Positions 34,024 to 42,354 of a stretch of DNA of 64,000 bases are shown here, one piece after another; the stretch's first letter is position 1; each line of letters starts with the position of its first letter. Under the pieces are notes generated by a model. The model searched no databases. It saw nothing but the letters and a program-made list of their open reading frames with translations, and was not told where the DNA came from. The stretch lies in NCBI GenBank assembly GCA_963743275.1, contig CAVUPB010000001.1, forward strand, positions 1 through 64,000, read 5' to 3'. Source of the DNA: JALYLC01 sp963743275. Its GTDB lineage: Bacteria > Actinomycetota > Thermoleophilia > Gaiellales > JALYLC01. Made by a program: the position numbers and the translations under genes.

Positions 34024-37000
34024 CTAAGACGGGACGGCGAGGATCCGATCCCCCGCCACGCCGTGGAGGCGCGTGACCTTCCCGCCGGGATAGCGCACGA
34101 CGAGCGTGCGCACGCTGGTCGCGCTCCCGAGCCCGAAGAACACGCGCGGGTCCTCGGAGGAGAGGTAGCTGCTGCCGGCCTGCACCTGGCGCACGAGCGT
34201 GCGCCCGTCCGGCAGCTCGGCGCTGACGGTCGCGCCCGGGTGGAAGCCCTTGAGCGAGACCTCCAGCCAGTGCCCGGACGTGTTGTGGTTCTCGAGCAGC
34301 AGCAGCGGTCCGCCGACGGTGTTGACGGCGACGTCGACGTTGCCGTCGTTGTCGAAGTCGGCCGCCGCGACGCCGCGCCCGTTGACGCGCGGGGTCTGCG
34401 CGAGGCCGACGAGGCCGCCCGCGTTCGCGAACTGGCCCGGAAGGCCCTGGCCCGCGAGGTTCTCGAGCGCCTGCACGGGGGCGGCGTCCTTCGCCAGGCT
34501 CATCACGGGGATCCCGCCGTTGGCGAGCACGAGATCGGGGTAGCCGTCGCGGTTGAGGTCGACCCACGAGTCGCCCCAGCCGGTGAAGTTCTTGCCGAAG
34601 GCCGGCGCGAAGCCGGGTCGCGCGCTCACGAACGCCCGCCCGCCCGCCGCGGCGGGCCGCGCCTGGAAGACCGCGTGCGTCTGGCCGCGCGAGTTGCTCA
34701 CGAAGAGGTCGGTGGAGCCGTCCCCGCTGAAGTCGGCGGCGGCCACGCCCATGCCCGCGTTGGCGTCGGCGACGCCCATGCGCGGGGCGCGATCGACGAG
34801 GCGGAAGCCGAGGCCCTTCGGGTCGGCCTTCGCGCCTCCCGGCCACGGGACGTTCAGGTAGAGGCGGTTCGGATCCTCGTCGTTCGCGACGTAGAGGTCG
34901 AGACGGCCGTCGCCGTTGAAGTCGGAGAAGACGGCGCCGAGGCTGTGGTCGAAGTGCGACGCGGGCAGGCCCGCGGCGACGCTGACGTCGCGGAAGCGCG
35001 CGTGCCCGCGCCCGTCGGGCCCCTCGTTGAGGAAGAGCTCGCTGCGGACGCCCTCGTGGTTGCCCGGGAAACCGGCCACGGAGGTGGGGATCGGCGCGCC
35101 CATGTTCGTGTAGCCGGAGACGTAGAGATCGGGCCGGCCGTCGCCGTTCACATCGGCCACGGCGGCACCCGAGTGCCAGCCGAACGACGTGATGCCCGAC
35201 GCGCGGGCGCCCTCGGTGAACGTCCCGTCGCCGTTGTTCCAGAGCAGCTTGTCGCCGACCGCGGAGGTGACGTAGAGGTCGGTGTGGCCGTCACCGTTGA
35301 AGTCGGCCGCGACGCAGCCCGTGCCGCGGATCTGCAGGTTCGCGCGCGAGCGCTTGCTGACGTCGGCGAACCTGCCGTGCAGGTTGTGGAAGAGCGCGCT
35401 GCGCGGCAGGCCGCCGTGCTTCTGCCAGGCGGGGATGTTCGCGTCGGCGTACGAGTTGACGACGAACAGGTCCATCCAGCCGTCGCCGTCGTAGTCGAGC
35501 CAGCAGAGGCCGCCGCCCATCATCGCCGGCGCGTCGCTCGGGTCGGCGCCGAAGCGGAACGAGCCCTGGCGGAAGCGGAGGCCGACCTGCGCGGCGACGT
35601 CGCTGAGGCGGACGCCGGCGAAGCCGCGGGCTGCCGCGCGCGCCACCTGCGCGCTCACGACGGGCGTGGCGACCGCTGCCGGCGCGGCGGGGGCCGCGAG
35701 CGCGGCGATGCTCGCGTTGCGCGAGCGGACGATCCGGAAGCGGTCGCCCTGGAGCTGGAGGTCGAACGTCTGCACGAACCGCGCCGGCTCGCCGGAGCTG
35801 GCGGCCAGGTCGGCGCTGCCCGCGTACGTCGTGAGCACGACGCGGCCGCGGCATTCGGCGACGACGACGGGCGGCGCCTGGCCCTTGCCGGGCTCGAGAT
35901 GCACGCGGATGCGGTCGATCTCGTAGGTCGGCACGCGCACGCCGCGCGTCGGAGCGGTGCGGATCTGCGACTGCAGGCCGGCCAGCCACGCGCCGCTCGC
36001 CGCCGAGGACGCGCGCGTGACGTCGCGCAGGCGCAGCGCATCGGCCTGCGCGTGCAGGTCGGCGACGACGTCGCGGGCGATCCGCAGCGCCGTTCCCCGG
36101 CCGAGCTGCGCGGACACCCCGGTCGAGCGCGCGATGGTCACCTGCGGCATGCGCGAGACGACCGGCATGGCGGCGGCGGGGCCGGCCGCGCCCGCGCTCG
36201 TGCGCGCCGGCACCCCGGCGAGCAGCAGCAGGCCGATGAACGCCGCCGTCCCGCCGAGCGCGACGGCCCCCGTCCCGCGCCAGGTCGTGCGCAGCCGCAG
36301 CGCCGCGAGCCGGCGGCTGCGCGCCTCCGCGCCGGGCGCGAGCTCGAGCAGGGCCCGCACCGTGCAGGCCACCGCGAGCGCGCCCAGCAGCGCGACCTTG
36401 GTGGCGAACTCGGTGCGCTGCGGTGCGATCAGCAGCGCCGCCGCCAGGCCGATGCCGACCGCATAGAGCCGCCGCCCGAAGCGGCCGCCCGGGATCGTCT
36501 TCGGGTCGGTGATCATGAAGAACAGGAAGACGAGGAGCTCGGGCGACGACACGAGCACCCACCAGAAGTACGCGCCCGTGATCGGGCCGAGGTGCCAGCG
36601 CGCGGTCATCTCGTGCCCGCTCAGCGCGAGCACGCCCATCCCGGCGGCGAACGTGACCCAGAACAGCACGGCGATGCCGAGCAGCCGCAGCCGCGAGAGG
36701 ATCGCGAGTCCCCCGGCGACGATGATCGCGAGCGCGAGCAGCATCCACCCCGACATCGGCGCCCACCAGAAGTCGAGCGGTTCCGCCCGGCTCGAGCCGA
36801 GCAGGAGGAAGCACAGCACGAGACCGAAGTTCGACGGGTTGAAGATGTGCCGGCCGCGCATCCGGATGAGGTGCTTGGAGAGCAGCGAGATGCCGGCCAC
36901 CCCCGCGAAGATCCACCAGCCGCGCAGCGTCCACCAGTCGCCGTGCTGGGTGCCCGGCACGCGCAGGATGAAGGCGACGCCGTTGCCGGTCAGGAGCGCG

Positions 37001-37251
37001 CTGGCCGGCCACATGATCACCTTGTGCCGCCAGAGCGCGATGCCGAACTCGAGCGCGGCCGACGTGAGCAGCGCGACGAGGATCTGCGCGATCGAGAGCC
37101 GGAAGTCGAACGCGACCTGCCCGAGCACCTGCAGCGAGGTGATCGTCACCGCGAGATGCAGGCGCGGGTCGCGCGGCGACGGCAGCAGGACGGGATAGGC
37201 CCTGCCGCGGATTCGCACCGTCGGCTTACCGGCGAGGTCGGGCGCGCTCAT
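34024..37251 (-). CDS. UnbU-like membrane domain fused to FG-GAP/UnbV (ASPIC) domain protein
   Basis: A 1075-residue protein. Residues 1-340 hold about ten membrane helices related to NqrB/RnfD and to UnbU of enediyne clusters (LLTGNGVAFILRVPGT, HIFNPSNFGLVLCF, ITDPKTIPGGRFGRRLYA). After a Pro/Ala-rich linker and a domain of about 200 residues comes an extracytoplasmic beta-propeller of about seven FG-GAP/VCBS repeats with Ca-binding loops such as DYDGDGWMDLFV, DFNGDGHTDLYV and DFDNDGNVDVAV. The C-terminus (about 990-1075) is an ASPIC/UnbV domain (HWLEVSLKG, GSSYLSSEDPRVFFGLG). UnbU and UnbV are normally separate genes; the role of either is unproven. No polyketide synthase is present. Confidence 0.85.
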   Translation of the reverse strand: MSAPDLAGKPTVRIRGRAYPVLLPSPRDPRLHLAVTITSLQVLGQVAFDFRLSIAQILVALLTSAALEFGIALWRHKVIMWPASALLTGNGVAFILRVPGTQHGDWWTLRGWWIFAGVAGISLLSKHLIRMRGRHIFNPSNFGLVLCFLLLGSSRAEPLDFWWAPMSGWMLLALAIIVAGGLAILSRLRLLGIAVLFWVTFAAGMGVLALSGHEMTARWHLGPITGAYFWWVLVSSPELLVFLFFMITDPKTIPGGRFGRRLYAVGIGLAAALLIAPQRTEFATKVALLGALAVACTVRALLELAPGAEARSRRLAALRLRTTWRGTGAVALGGTAAFIGLLLLAGVPARTSAGAAGPAAAMPVVSRMPQVTIARSTGVSAQLGRGTALRIARDVVADLHAQADALRLRDVTRASSAASGAWLAGLQSQIRTAPTRGVRVPTYEIDRIRVHLEPGKGQAPPVVVAECRGRVVLTTYAGSADLAASSGEPARFVQTFDLQLQGDRFRIVRSRNASIAALAAPAAPAAVATPVVSAQVARAAARGFAGVRLSDVAAQVGLRFRQGSFRFGADPSDAPAMMGGGLCWLDYDGDGWMDLFVVNSYADANIPAWQKHGGLPRSALFHNLHGRFADVSKRSRANLQIRGTGCVAADFNGDGHTDLYVTSAVGDKLLWNNGDGTFTEGARASGITSFGWHSGAAVADVNGDGRPDLYVSGYTNMGAPIPTSVAGFPGNHEGVRSELFLNEGPDGRGHARFRDVSVAAGLPASHFDHSLGAVFSDFNGDGRLDLYVANDEDPNRLYLNVPWPGGAKADPKGLGFRLVDRAPRMGVADANAGMGVAAADFSGDGSTDLFVSNSRGQTHAVFQARPAAAGGRAFVSARPGFAPAFGKNFTGWGDSWVDLNRDGYPDLVLANGGIPVMSLAKDAAPVQALENLAGQGLPGQFANAGGLVGLAQTPRVNGRGVAAADFDNDGNVDVAVNTVGGPLLLLENHNTSGHWLEVSLKGFHPGATVSAELPDGRTLVRQVQAGSSYLSSEDPRVFFGLGSATSVRTLVVRYPGGKVTRLHGVAGDRILAVPS

Positions 37252-37263
37252 GCCACCGCAATG

Positions 37264-37476
37264 CTACTCCCGTGCGGGCGAATCGCCCTCTCCGCGCGCG
37301 CGTGCGGCGAGGTGGCGCAGGAGTTCCGGATCGCTCGACCGCAACGTGTCGACGGGCTCGCCGTGGCAGGTGCACAGCTCGACCACCGCCAGGCGCTCGC
37401 TCAGGATCTGGACGCGCCAGGTCGCGCCGGAGGCCTCCCAGCGCTGGAGCACCGCAAGGGGCGCGTCGCCGCTCAC
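37264..37476 (-). CDS. Conserved hypothetical 70-residue protein
   Basis: A GTG start at 37476 overlaps the stop of the upstream cupin gene (GTGA). The sequence has WRVQILSERLAVVELCTCHG, a CTCHGEPVD segment with two cysteines, and LRSSDPELLRHLAAR. The C-T-C-H cluster could bind metal, but this is only a possibility. It lies 12 bp before the UnbU-UnbV gene start, in the same direction, so it may share its transcript. Confidence 0.65.
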   Translation of the reverse strand: MSGDAPLAVLQRWEASGATWRVQILSERLAVVELCTCHGEPVDTLRSSDPELLRHLAARARGEGDSPARE

Positions 37477-37799
37477 CGCGCCGCCGGCAGGAGCGGGCCG
37501 CGGCGCCGGTGGACCGAGAGGTAGCGCACGCCGTCCCCACCGGCGGTGATGGCGCGCGTGCAGCCGCGCGGGAGGAGCAGGAGATTGCCCGTCGCGAGCT
37601 CGTGCTCGGCGCCGTCGAGCGTGACGCGGGCCGAGCCGCCGAGGATGACGAGGAGCACCTCGAGGTGGTCGTTCACGTGCTCGGCGACGCCGCCGCCCGG
37701 CGGCCACGCGAGCAGCGTCGCGTTGAGCTCGTCGGACTGCATGCCCCAGAGCGGTCCGGCGCCGCCCGGGGCGGCGGCGAGATCGACGGGAGCGCTCAC
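37473..37799 (-). CDS. Small cupin-domain protein
   Basis: A 108-residue single cupin: LLAWPPGGGVAEHVNDHLEVL is motif 1 with two His and a Glu for metal, and ELATGNLLLLPRGCTRAI is motif 2, where the second His is replaced. The fold can be enzymatic or a sensor. The 3' gene overlaps it. It starts 39 bp from the stop of the cysteine dioxygenase gene, so it may be the distal part of that operon. Confidence 0.85.
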   Translation of the reverse strand: MSAPVDLAAAPGGAGPLWGMQSDELNATLLAWPPGGGVAEHVNDHLEVLLVILGGSARVTLDGAEHELATGNLLLLPRGCTRAITAGGDGVRYLSVHRRRGPLLPAAR

Positions 37800-37838
37800 A
37801 GCACGCCCACCCTAGCGCCGCCGGGGACCCGAGGCGGA

Positions 37839-38420
37839 TCAGGCTTCGCGAATCGTGTGATCGAGCAGCTCCTGGCGGCCGTGCTGAGGCTCGCGGCGAA
37901 GCTCCCCTTCGGGCCCGGCGCGGTACTGCCCGACCTCGAGGAGCGGCGGGGAGTACGCGTGCAGGGTCACGGCGGGCGCGCCCGACCGGTGCCTCACCGA
38001 GTGGATGTACCCGGCCGCGCCGAGCCGGACGGGGCCAGGTACGAGCTCGCGCTCGAGACTCGCCGCGCCGACCCGTACCTGCCGCTCGAGCACGGATCCC
38101 CGAAGCGCCGTGAGGGCGACGCCCGACGCGCCGTGGTCGTGATAGCCCGTGGCCTGGCCCGGCATCCAGCTGAGCACCCAGACATCGAGGCGCGCGTCCT
38201 CGAACAGCAGCCGGTAGCGCCTGCGCGTGCCGTCGCGCACCACCAGCGGCTGCCACAGATCGGGCCTGGCGGCGAGGACCGACACGAGCGCGCCGAGCTC
38301 CTCGCACGCGAGCACGTCGCCGCCGTAGCGCGCGGCTGCGACGCCCGCGGCCTCTGCGAGCTCGGCGGGCGGGGTCGTCACGTCGTGCCATTCGCGCGGC
38401 AGCAGCTCGAGGGTCGTCAT
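37839..38420 (-). CDS. Cysteine dioxygenase-type protein (CDO family)
   Basis: A 193-residue cupin of the cysteine dioxygenase family, which oxidises cysteine to cysteine sulfinate using non-haem Fe(II). The three iron-binding histidines are visible: H94 and H96 in GYHDHGASG and H140 in YIHSVRH. The length matches bacterial CDOs. It could alternatively be a 3-mercaptopropionate dioxygenase, since these share the motifs. It is third in an overlapping operon with an ECF-type sigma factor and a zinc-finger protein (ATGA overlap at 38417), an unusual coupling. Confidence 0.9.
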   Translation of the reverse strand: MTTLELLPREWHDVTTPPAELAEAAGVAAARYGGDVLACEELGALVSVLAARPDLWQPLVVRDGTRRRYRLLFEDARLDVWVLSWMPGQATGYHDHGASGVALTALRGSVLERQVRVGAASLERELVPGPVRLGAAGYIHSVRHRSGAPAVTLHAYSPPLLEVGQYRAGPEGELRREPQHGRQELLDHTIREA

Positions 38421-38650
38421 CGGAGGCCCGCTTCCTGCTGCACGAACGCGCGCAGCGACTCGTGTTCCTCGCGGCAGGCCGGGCAGCCGGCGAGATGCGT
38501 CCGCATGCCCGGCGTCGACGCATCGGCGTCGCCGCCGTCGATCTGCAACTCGACATAGCTGTCGAGCAGGTCGAAGCAGCGGTCGCAGTCGATCTGATGA
38601 CCGGACGGGCCGAGCAGCGCCGCCACGACGGGCGGGGTCGGAAGCGTCAT
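38417..38650 (-). CDS. Putative zinc-finger anti-sigma factor
   Basis: A 77-residue soluble protein with IDCDRCFDLLDSYVELQ and the pattern HLAGCPACREEH, giving the H-x3-C-x2-C zinc motif of ZAS-type (zf-HC2) anti-sigma factors. No membrane helix, so it is cytoplasmic, like RsrA-type redox-sensing factors. Both ends overlap neighbours (ATGA), the upstream one being the sigma gene it presumably inhibits. Thiol oxidation releasing zinc and the sigma factor is the expected mechanism by family. Confidence 0.85.
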   Translation of the reverse strand: MTLPTPPVVAALLGPSGHQIDCDRCFDLLDSYVELQIDGGDADASTPGMRTHLAGCPACREEHESLRAFVQQEAGLR

Positions 38651-39318
38651 GTGATCGTCTCCTCGGGGTCGACGAGCCGCCGGAGGCGCGTGCGCGCGTC
38701 GTGCAGCGTCTTGTAGAGCGCGTTGCGGTTGGTCGAGAGACGTTCGGCCAGCACGTCGATCGGCACCCCGTCGACTGCCAGCGCGAGCAGCACGTCCCGC
38801 TGATGGGGCGTGAGAAGCTGGATCGCCTCGCGGATCCGGCCGAGCAACGCGCGCGTCTGCGCGGACTCGGCGGGACCCTGAGCGAGATCGGCGAGCTTCT
38901 CGAGGGCCTCGCCCGAGGTCTCGGCCACGGCGCGATTGCGCCAGGCGTGGCGCCGCACCGCGACGCCCGCCGTGTGGATGGCGAACTTGTAGGCCCAGGT
39001 CGTGAAGCGGCTCCGCCCCTCGAAGCGGTCGAGCCGCGCGAGCACGGCGAGCAACGCGTCGTCGGCGGCCTGTTCGGCGATGTCGTCGAGCTCGGAGCCG
39101 GCGGTCAGACCGAACGCGGCGGCCCTGCGGCGCACCTCGAACCGGCTCGCCCGCACGAGCAGCGCGTGCAGGTCCTGGACCGCCCTGTCGTGCACCGCGC
39201 CCGTCGCCGTGAGAGGGCCCAGCCAGATCGTGCGGTCGTCGGCGCGCGTCACAGCCTGAGCATGCAGCACCGCGCGCGACGCGGCGGCGCGCGGTGCGAG
39301 GGGTTGCAGGACGGCCAT
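38647..39318 (-). CDS. ECF-type RNA polymerase sigma factor
   Basis: A 223-residue protein with region 2 (ADDALLAVLARLDRFEGRSRFTTWAY and KFAIHTAGVAVRRHAWRNR) and region 4 (IQLLTPHQRDVLLALAVDGV and IDVLAERLSTNRNALYKTLHDARTRLRR). It carries an extra 60-residue N-terminus, AP-rich, before region 2. It heads the sigma/zinc-finger/CDO operon. A tiny ORF ends 3 bp upstream of its ATG. It likely drives its own operon and thiol-stress genes; that is inferred from the partner types. Confidence 0.9.
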   Translation of the reverse strand: MAVLQPLAPRAAASRAVLHAQAVTRADDRTIWLGPLTATGAVHDRAVQDLHALLVRASRFEVRRRAAAFGLTAGSELDDIAEQAADDALLAVLARLDRFEGRSRFTTWAYKFAIHTAGVAVRRHAWRNRAVAETSGEALEKLADLAQGPAESAQTRALLGRIREAIQLLTPHQRDVLLALAVDGVPIDVLAERLSTNRNALYKTLHDARTRLRRLVDPEETIT

Positions 39319-39321
39319 GCG

Positions 39322-39408
39322 TCAGACCCGGATCGCAGCGGCGGTCGTGAAGCCGAGGCGCAGCAGGCCGAACACCTGGCGTGCCGCCAGGCCCATCCGC
39401 GTGTCCAT
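39322..39408 (-). CDS. 28-residue leader ORF upstream of ECF sigma operon
   Basis: ATG at 39408 is preceded by a near-ideal ggagggag ribosome site, and the frame (MDTRMGLAARQVFGLLRLGF..., 28 residues) stops 3 bp before the sigma ATG. Strong initiation and the tight spacing suggest translational coupling or a leader peptide. The hydrophobic C-terminal half resembles a short membrane segment, or the first helix of a lost DoxX-like protein. No homologue is known to me. Confidence 0.45.
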   Translation of the reverse strand: MDTRMGLAARQVFGLLRLGFTTAAAIRV

Positions 39409-39498
39409 CGTCACTCCCTCCATGGCTTGGCCCATGTCAGGTGAGTGTCGGGCGCCGGCGGATCCTTACCCCGCCCGCGCGGCGGCGGGCGCCGTTCC

Positions 39499-39969
39499 TC
39501 AGCGCAGCGGGATCGACGTGCGGTCGCCGGCCGGGCGCGGCCCGTCGATCCGGCGCTCGCCCGCCGCGATCGCGACGTCGTTGATGGACGCCTCGCGGCG
39601 GCGCATGAGGCCGTGCTCGTCGAACTCCCAGTTCTCGTTGCCGTACGAGCGCCACCACTGCCCGCCGGCGTCGTGCCATTCGTACTGGAAGCGCACGGCG
39701 ATGCGGTCGCCGCTGAACGCCCACAGGTCCTTGCGCAGGACGTAGTCGAGCTCGCGCTGCCACTTGCGCGCAAGGAACGCGCGGATCTCGTCACGGCCCG
39801 TGAGGAACTCGTCGCGGTTGCGCCACTGCGAGTCCTCCGTGTAGGCGAGGACGACGCGGTCGGGGTCGCGCGTGTTCCAGGCGTCCTCGGCCGCCTGCAC
39901 CTTCTGGCGCGCGCTCTCCTCGCCGAAGGGCGGGAAGGGCGGGCGCGGGGCCGGCGGGGAGGGCGCCAT
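39499..39969 (-). CDS. DUF1348-type NTF2-fold protein
   Basis: A 156-residue protein with the DUF1348 signature: VQAAEDAWNTRDPDRVVLAY, SQWRNRDEFLTGRDEI, FLARKWQRELDYVLRKDLW and RSYGNENWEFDEHGLM. This NTF2-like family is common in bacteria and of unknown role. ATG at 39969. It is divergent from the nitroreductase gene 81 bp away. It does not resemble the SnoaL-like gene at 33.5 kb beyond the fold. Confidence 0.9.
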   Translation of the reverse strand: MAPSPPAPRPPFPPFGEESARQKVQAAEDAWNTRDPDRVVLAYTEDSQWRNRDEFLTGRDEIRAFLARKWQRELDYVLRKDLWAFSGDRIAVRFQYEWHDAGGQWWRSYGNENWEFDEHGLMRRREASINDVAIAAGERRIDGPRPAGDRTSIPLR

Positions 39970-40050
39970 CGCCGCGAGTCTACCGCCGCCGCTTGCTAGG
40001 TTCGGGGGCGCGCCCGCGCCCGCGACGCCCCGACCGCACAGGAGAACCCG

Positions 40051-40665
40051 ATGCCCCTGCTCGAGCTGACGCCCGATGAGCTGCTGTCGACGACGCGCGC
40101 CGTGCGCAAGCGGCTCGACCTGACGCGGCCCGTGGAGCGGGAGGTGCTCGAGGAGTGCGTGCGCATCGCGGTGCAGGCGCCGACGTCGACGAACACCCAG
40201 AACTGGCACTTCGTCGTCGTCACCGACGAGGCCCGCCGCAGGGCGCTGGCCGAGCTCTACCTGCGCTCGTGGATCCCGTACAACGGCGGCAAGCCGCCGC
40301 AGGACTCGGAGGACGCGACCGGCTCGAGCCACCTGGCCGCGCACCTGCACGAGGTTCCGGCGCACGTCATCCCGTGCATCACCGGCCGGCCCGAGGGCCT
40401 GGCGCCCGCCGACCTGGCCTGGTTCTACGGCTCGATCATCCAGGCCGGGTGGAGCTTCCAGCTCGCCGCGCGCGCCCGCGGCCTCGGCAGCGTGTGGACG
40501 ACGCATCACCTCGACTACGAGCGCGAGGCCGCCGAGCTGCTCGGCATCCCGTTCGACGAGGTCACGCAGGTCGCGCTGCTCCCGGTCGCCCACACGATCG
40601 GCACCGACTTCAAGCCGGCCAGGCGCAACCCGCTCGAAACCGTCCTGCACTGGCAGGCCTGGTAG
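40051..40665 (+). CDS. Nitroreductase-family FMN enzyme
   Basis: A 204-residue NfsA/NfsB-type flavoprotein. The N-terminal AVRKRLDLTRPVEREVLEEC is the characteristic arginine-rich FMN-phosphate site (RxRR-like), followed by APTSTNTQNWHFVVV and GSIIQAGWSFQLAARARGLG for the dimer interface. These enzymes use NAD(P)H to reduce nitro compounds, quinones or flavins. A caggag ribosome site lies 6 bases before ATG 40051. Substrate unknown. Deiodinase-type chemistry is also known in this superfamily (IYD), but the IYD lid motif is not seen. Confidence 0.88.
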   Translation: MPLLELTPDELLSTTRAVRKRLDLTRPVEREVLEECVRIAVQAPTSTNTQNWHFVVVTDEARRRALAELYLRSWIPYNGGKPPQDSEDATGSSHLAAHLHEVPAHVIPCITGRPEGLAPADLAWFYGSIIQAGWSFQLAARARGLGSVWTTHHLDYEREAAELLGIPFDEVTQVALLPVAHTIGTDFKPARRNPLETVLHWQAW

Positions 40666-40668
40666 CGC

Positions 40669-40956
40669 TCAGCGGGACAGCGCCCGCCCGACCTTCGCGA
40701 GCTCGCGCGTCTCGTCGTAGTCGAACAGGTCCTGCCCGATGCCCACCGCACGCACGCGCGGCCGTGCGTCGCCGATCAGCTCGAGCAGCGTCTCCGTGAA
40801 GAGCCCCGCACCCGGCGTGACCGGATAGTCCTCGTCGCGCGGCTTGTCGGGCCGCCCGCCCCACTCGTCGCTCGCCGCCGTCAGCTCGACGCCCATCGTC
40901 GGGCTGCCGTCGATGCCGAGCACGACGACGCGCGCGCCGGCCGCGAGGGTCGTCAC
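40669..40956 (-). CDS. Short TudS/DUF523-related protein, N-terminally truncated
   Basis: A 95-residue protein from a GTG that overlaps the allantoinase stop. GARVVVLGIDGSPTMGVELT resembles the GSPSCGV motif of TudS-related desulfidases, but the cysteine is Met here, and the N-terminal half with its CPE motif is missing. LFTETLLELIGDARPRVRAVGI fits the family C-terminus. It is likely a remnant or a repurposed domain. Assignment rests on one motif and overall pattern. Confidence 0.5.
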   Translation of the reverse strand: MTTLAAGARVVVLGIDGSPTMGVELTAASDEWGGRPDKPRDEDYPVTPGAGLFTETLLELIGDARPRVRAVGIGQDLFDYDETRELAKVGRALSR

Positions 40957-42350
40957 GTGCGGGCCGCGCCGAGCGCGTAGTCGCCGTGGCAGGAGAGGAA
41001 GCGGCCCCAGCCGGGGGCGCCCGTGATCGCGCCGTCCGCGTAGACGGTCTCGCCGCGCACGAGCGTGCGCACGACGCGCGCCCGCGCGCGCCGCCCGTCG
41101 AACGGCGACCACGGGTTCTTGGAGAACTGCTGGGAGGCCGCGTCGACCTGCCACTCGCGCTCGAGGTCGTAGAGCACGACGTCGGCGTCGGCGCCCGGCA
41201 GCAGCGTCCCCTTGCGCGGGTACATGCCGGCGATCCGCGCGGCGTTCGCCGACGAGAAGCGCACGAAGGCCTCGAGCGGGAGCCCGCGCCGGTGGAAGGC
41301 CTCGTCGAGCACGAGCGGCACCGTCTCCTGCATCACCTGGCAGCCGAGCGGCGCGCGGAAGATGTCGTCGTGGCCCGCGTCCTTCTCCGCGCGCGTGTAC
41401 GCGGAGTGATCCGAGACCAGGCAGTCGGCCGTGCCGTCGAGCACGGAGTCCCAGAGCCGCTCGACGAGCGCGCGCTCGCGCAGCGCGGGCGCGCACACGC
41501 CGTAGGGCCCCAGGCGCACGAGGTCGTCGAGGTCGAGCAGCAGGTGGTGCGGGCAGATCTCCATCGACACCGGGCGCCCGCGGCGCTTCTCGTCGCGCAC
41601 GAGGCCGGCGCTCACGGGGCTCGACACGTGCACGATCTGGATCCGCACGCCGGCGTGCGCCGCCAGGTAGAGCGCCCGGTGGACGGCCTCCTCCTCGACG
41701 AACGGCGGCCGCGACTCGTGGTGGGCGAGCGGGTCGCGGCGGCCCGCGGCGCGCATGCGCGCGATCCCGGCCTGCAGCAGCGCGTCGTTCTCGGCGTGCA
41801 CGAGCACGAGCCCGCCGACGGCCGCGACCTCGCGCATGCCGGCGAGGAACTGGGCGTCGTCGACGTGCGGATACGACGGGTCCGAGACCGGCATGAAGGC
41901 CTTGAAGCCGATCGCGCCCTCGGCGTGCTGGCCGGCGATCTCGGGGATCGACGGCGCGGTGAGCGCGCCCCAGAGCCCGAAGTCGACGACGACCTTGCGC
42001 GCCGCCAGCTCGCGCTTCTCGCGGTAGAGCGCCGTCGTCGTGACGGGCGGATAGGTGAGCGGGTGCTCGATCACCGTCGTGATGCCACCCGCCGCGGCCG
42101 CCATCGTCCCGCTCGTGAAGTCCTCGCGCTCCGTGTGCCCGGGGTCCTCGAAATGCGCGTGCATGTCGATCGCGCCCGGCAGCACGAAAAGCCCGGTGGC
42201 GTCGATCCGCTCGTCGGCGGGCCCGCCCTCGCCGGGCCGTGCGAGCGCGGCGATGCGCTCGCCCTCGATCACGATGTCGGCCGCGAAGACCGCCGACTCG
42301 GTCGCCACGGTGCCGCCCGCGATCAGCGTCCGCTGCGCGCTCGCCGCCAT
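40953..42350 (-). CDS. Allantoinase/dihydroorotase-type amidohydrolase
   Basis: A 465-residue cyclic-amide hydrolase. Metal ligands are in DMHAHFEDPGHTERED, the carbamylated Lys in IGFKAFMPV, His in LVHAEND and IQIVHVSSP, and Asp in LVSDHSAY. The family splits into allantoinase, hydantoinase and dihydroorotase. The adjacent M20 amidohydrolase favours allantoin or hydantoin breakdown, so I call allantoinase-like with reserve. The ATG at 42350 is 4 bp from the stop of the M20 gene, indicating an operon transcribed leftward. Confidence 0.88.
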   Translation of the reverse strand: MAASAQRTLIAGGTVATESAVFAADIVIEGERIAALARPGEGGPADERIDATGLFVLPGAIDMHAHFEDPGHTEREDFTSGTMAAAAGGITTVIEHPLTYPPVTTTALYREKRELAARKVVVDFGLWGALTAPSIPEIAGQHAEGAIGFKAFMPVSDPSYPHVDDAQFLAGMREVAAVGGLVLVHAENDALLQAGIARMRAAGRRDPLAHHESRPPFVEEEAVHRALYLAAHAGVRIQIVHVSSPVSAGLVRDEKRRGRPVSMEICPHHLLLDLDDLVRLGPYGVCAPALRERALVERLWDSVLDGTADCLVSDHSAYTRAEKDAGHDDIFRAPLGCQVMQETVPLVLDEAFHRRGLPLEAFVRFSSANAARIAGMYPRKGTLLPGADADVVLYDLEREWQVDAASQQFSKNPWSPFDGRRARARVVRTLVRGETVYADGAITGAPGWGRFLSCHGDYALGAART

Positions 42351-42354
42351 CCGG

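Noticed and set aside
34024..37251. An enediyne biosynthetic gene cluster
   Set aside because: Only the UnbU/UnbV-like fusion and a SnoaL-like gene are present; there is no polyketide synthase, thioesterase or other core enzyme.
40051..40665. The nitroreductase as an iodotyrosine deiodinase working with the selenoprotein
   Set aside because: The lid residues diagnostic of IYD are not visible and the gene is 6.5 kb away under a different arrangement; no support beyond superfamily.
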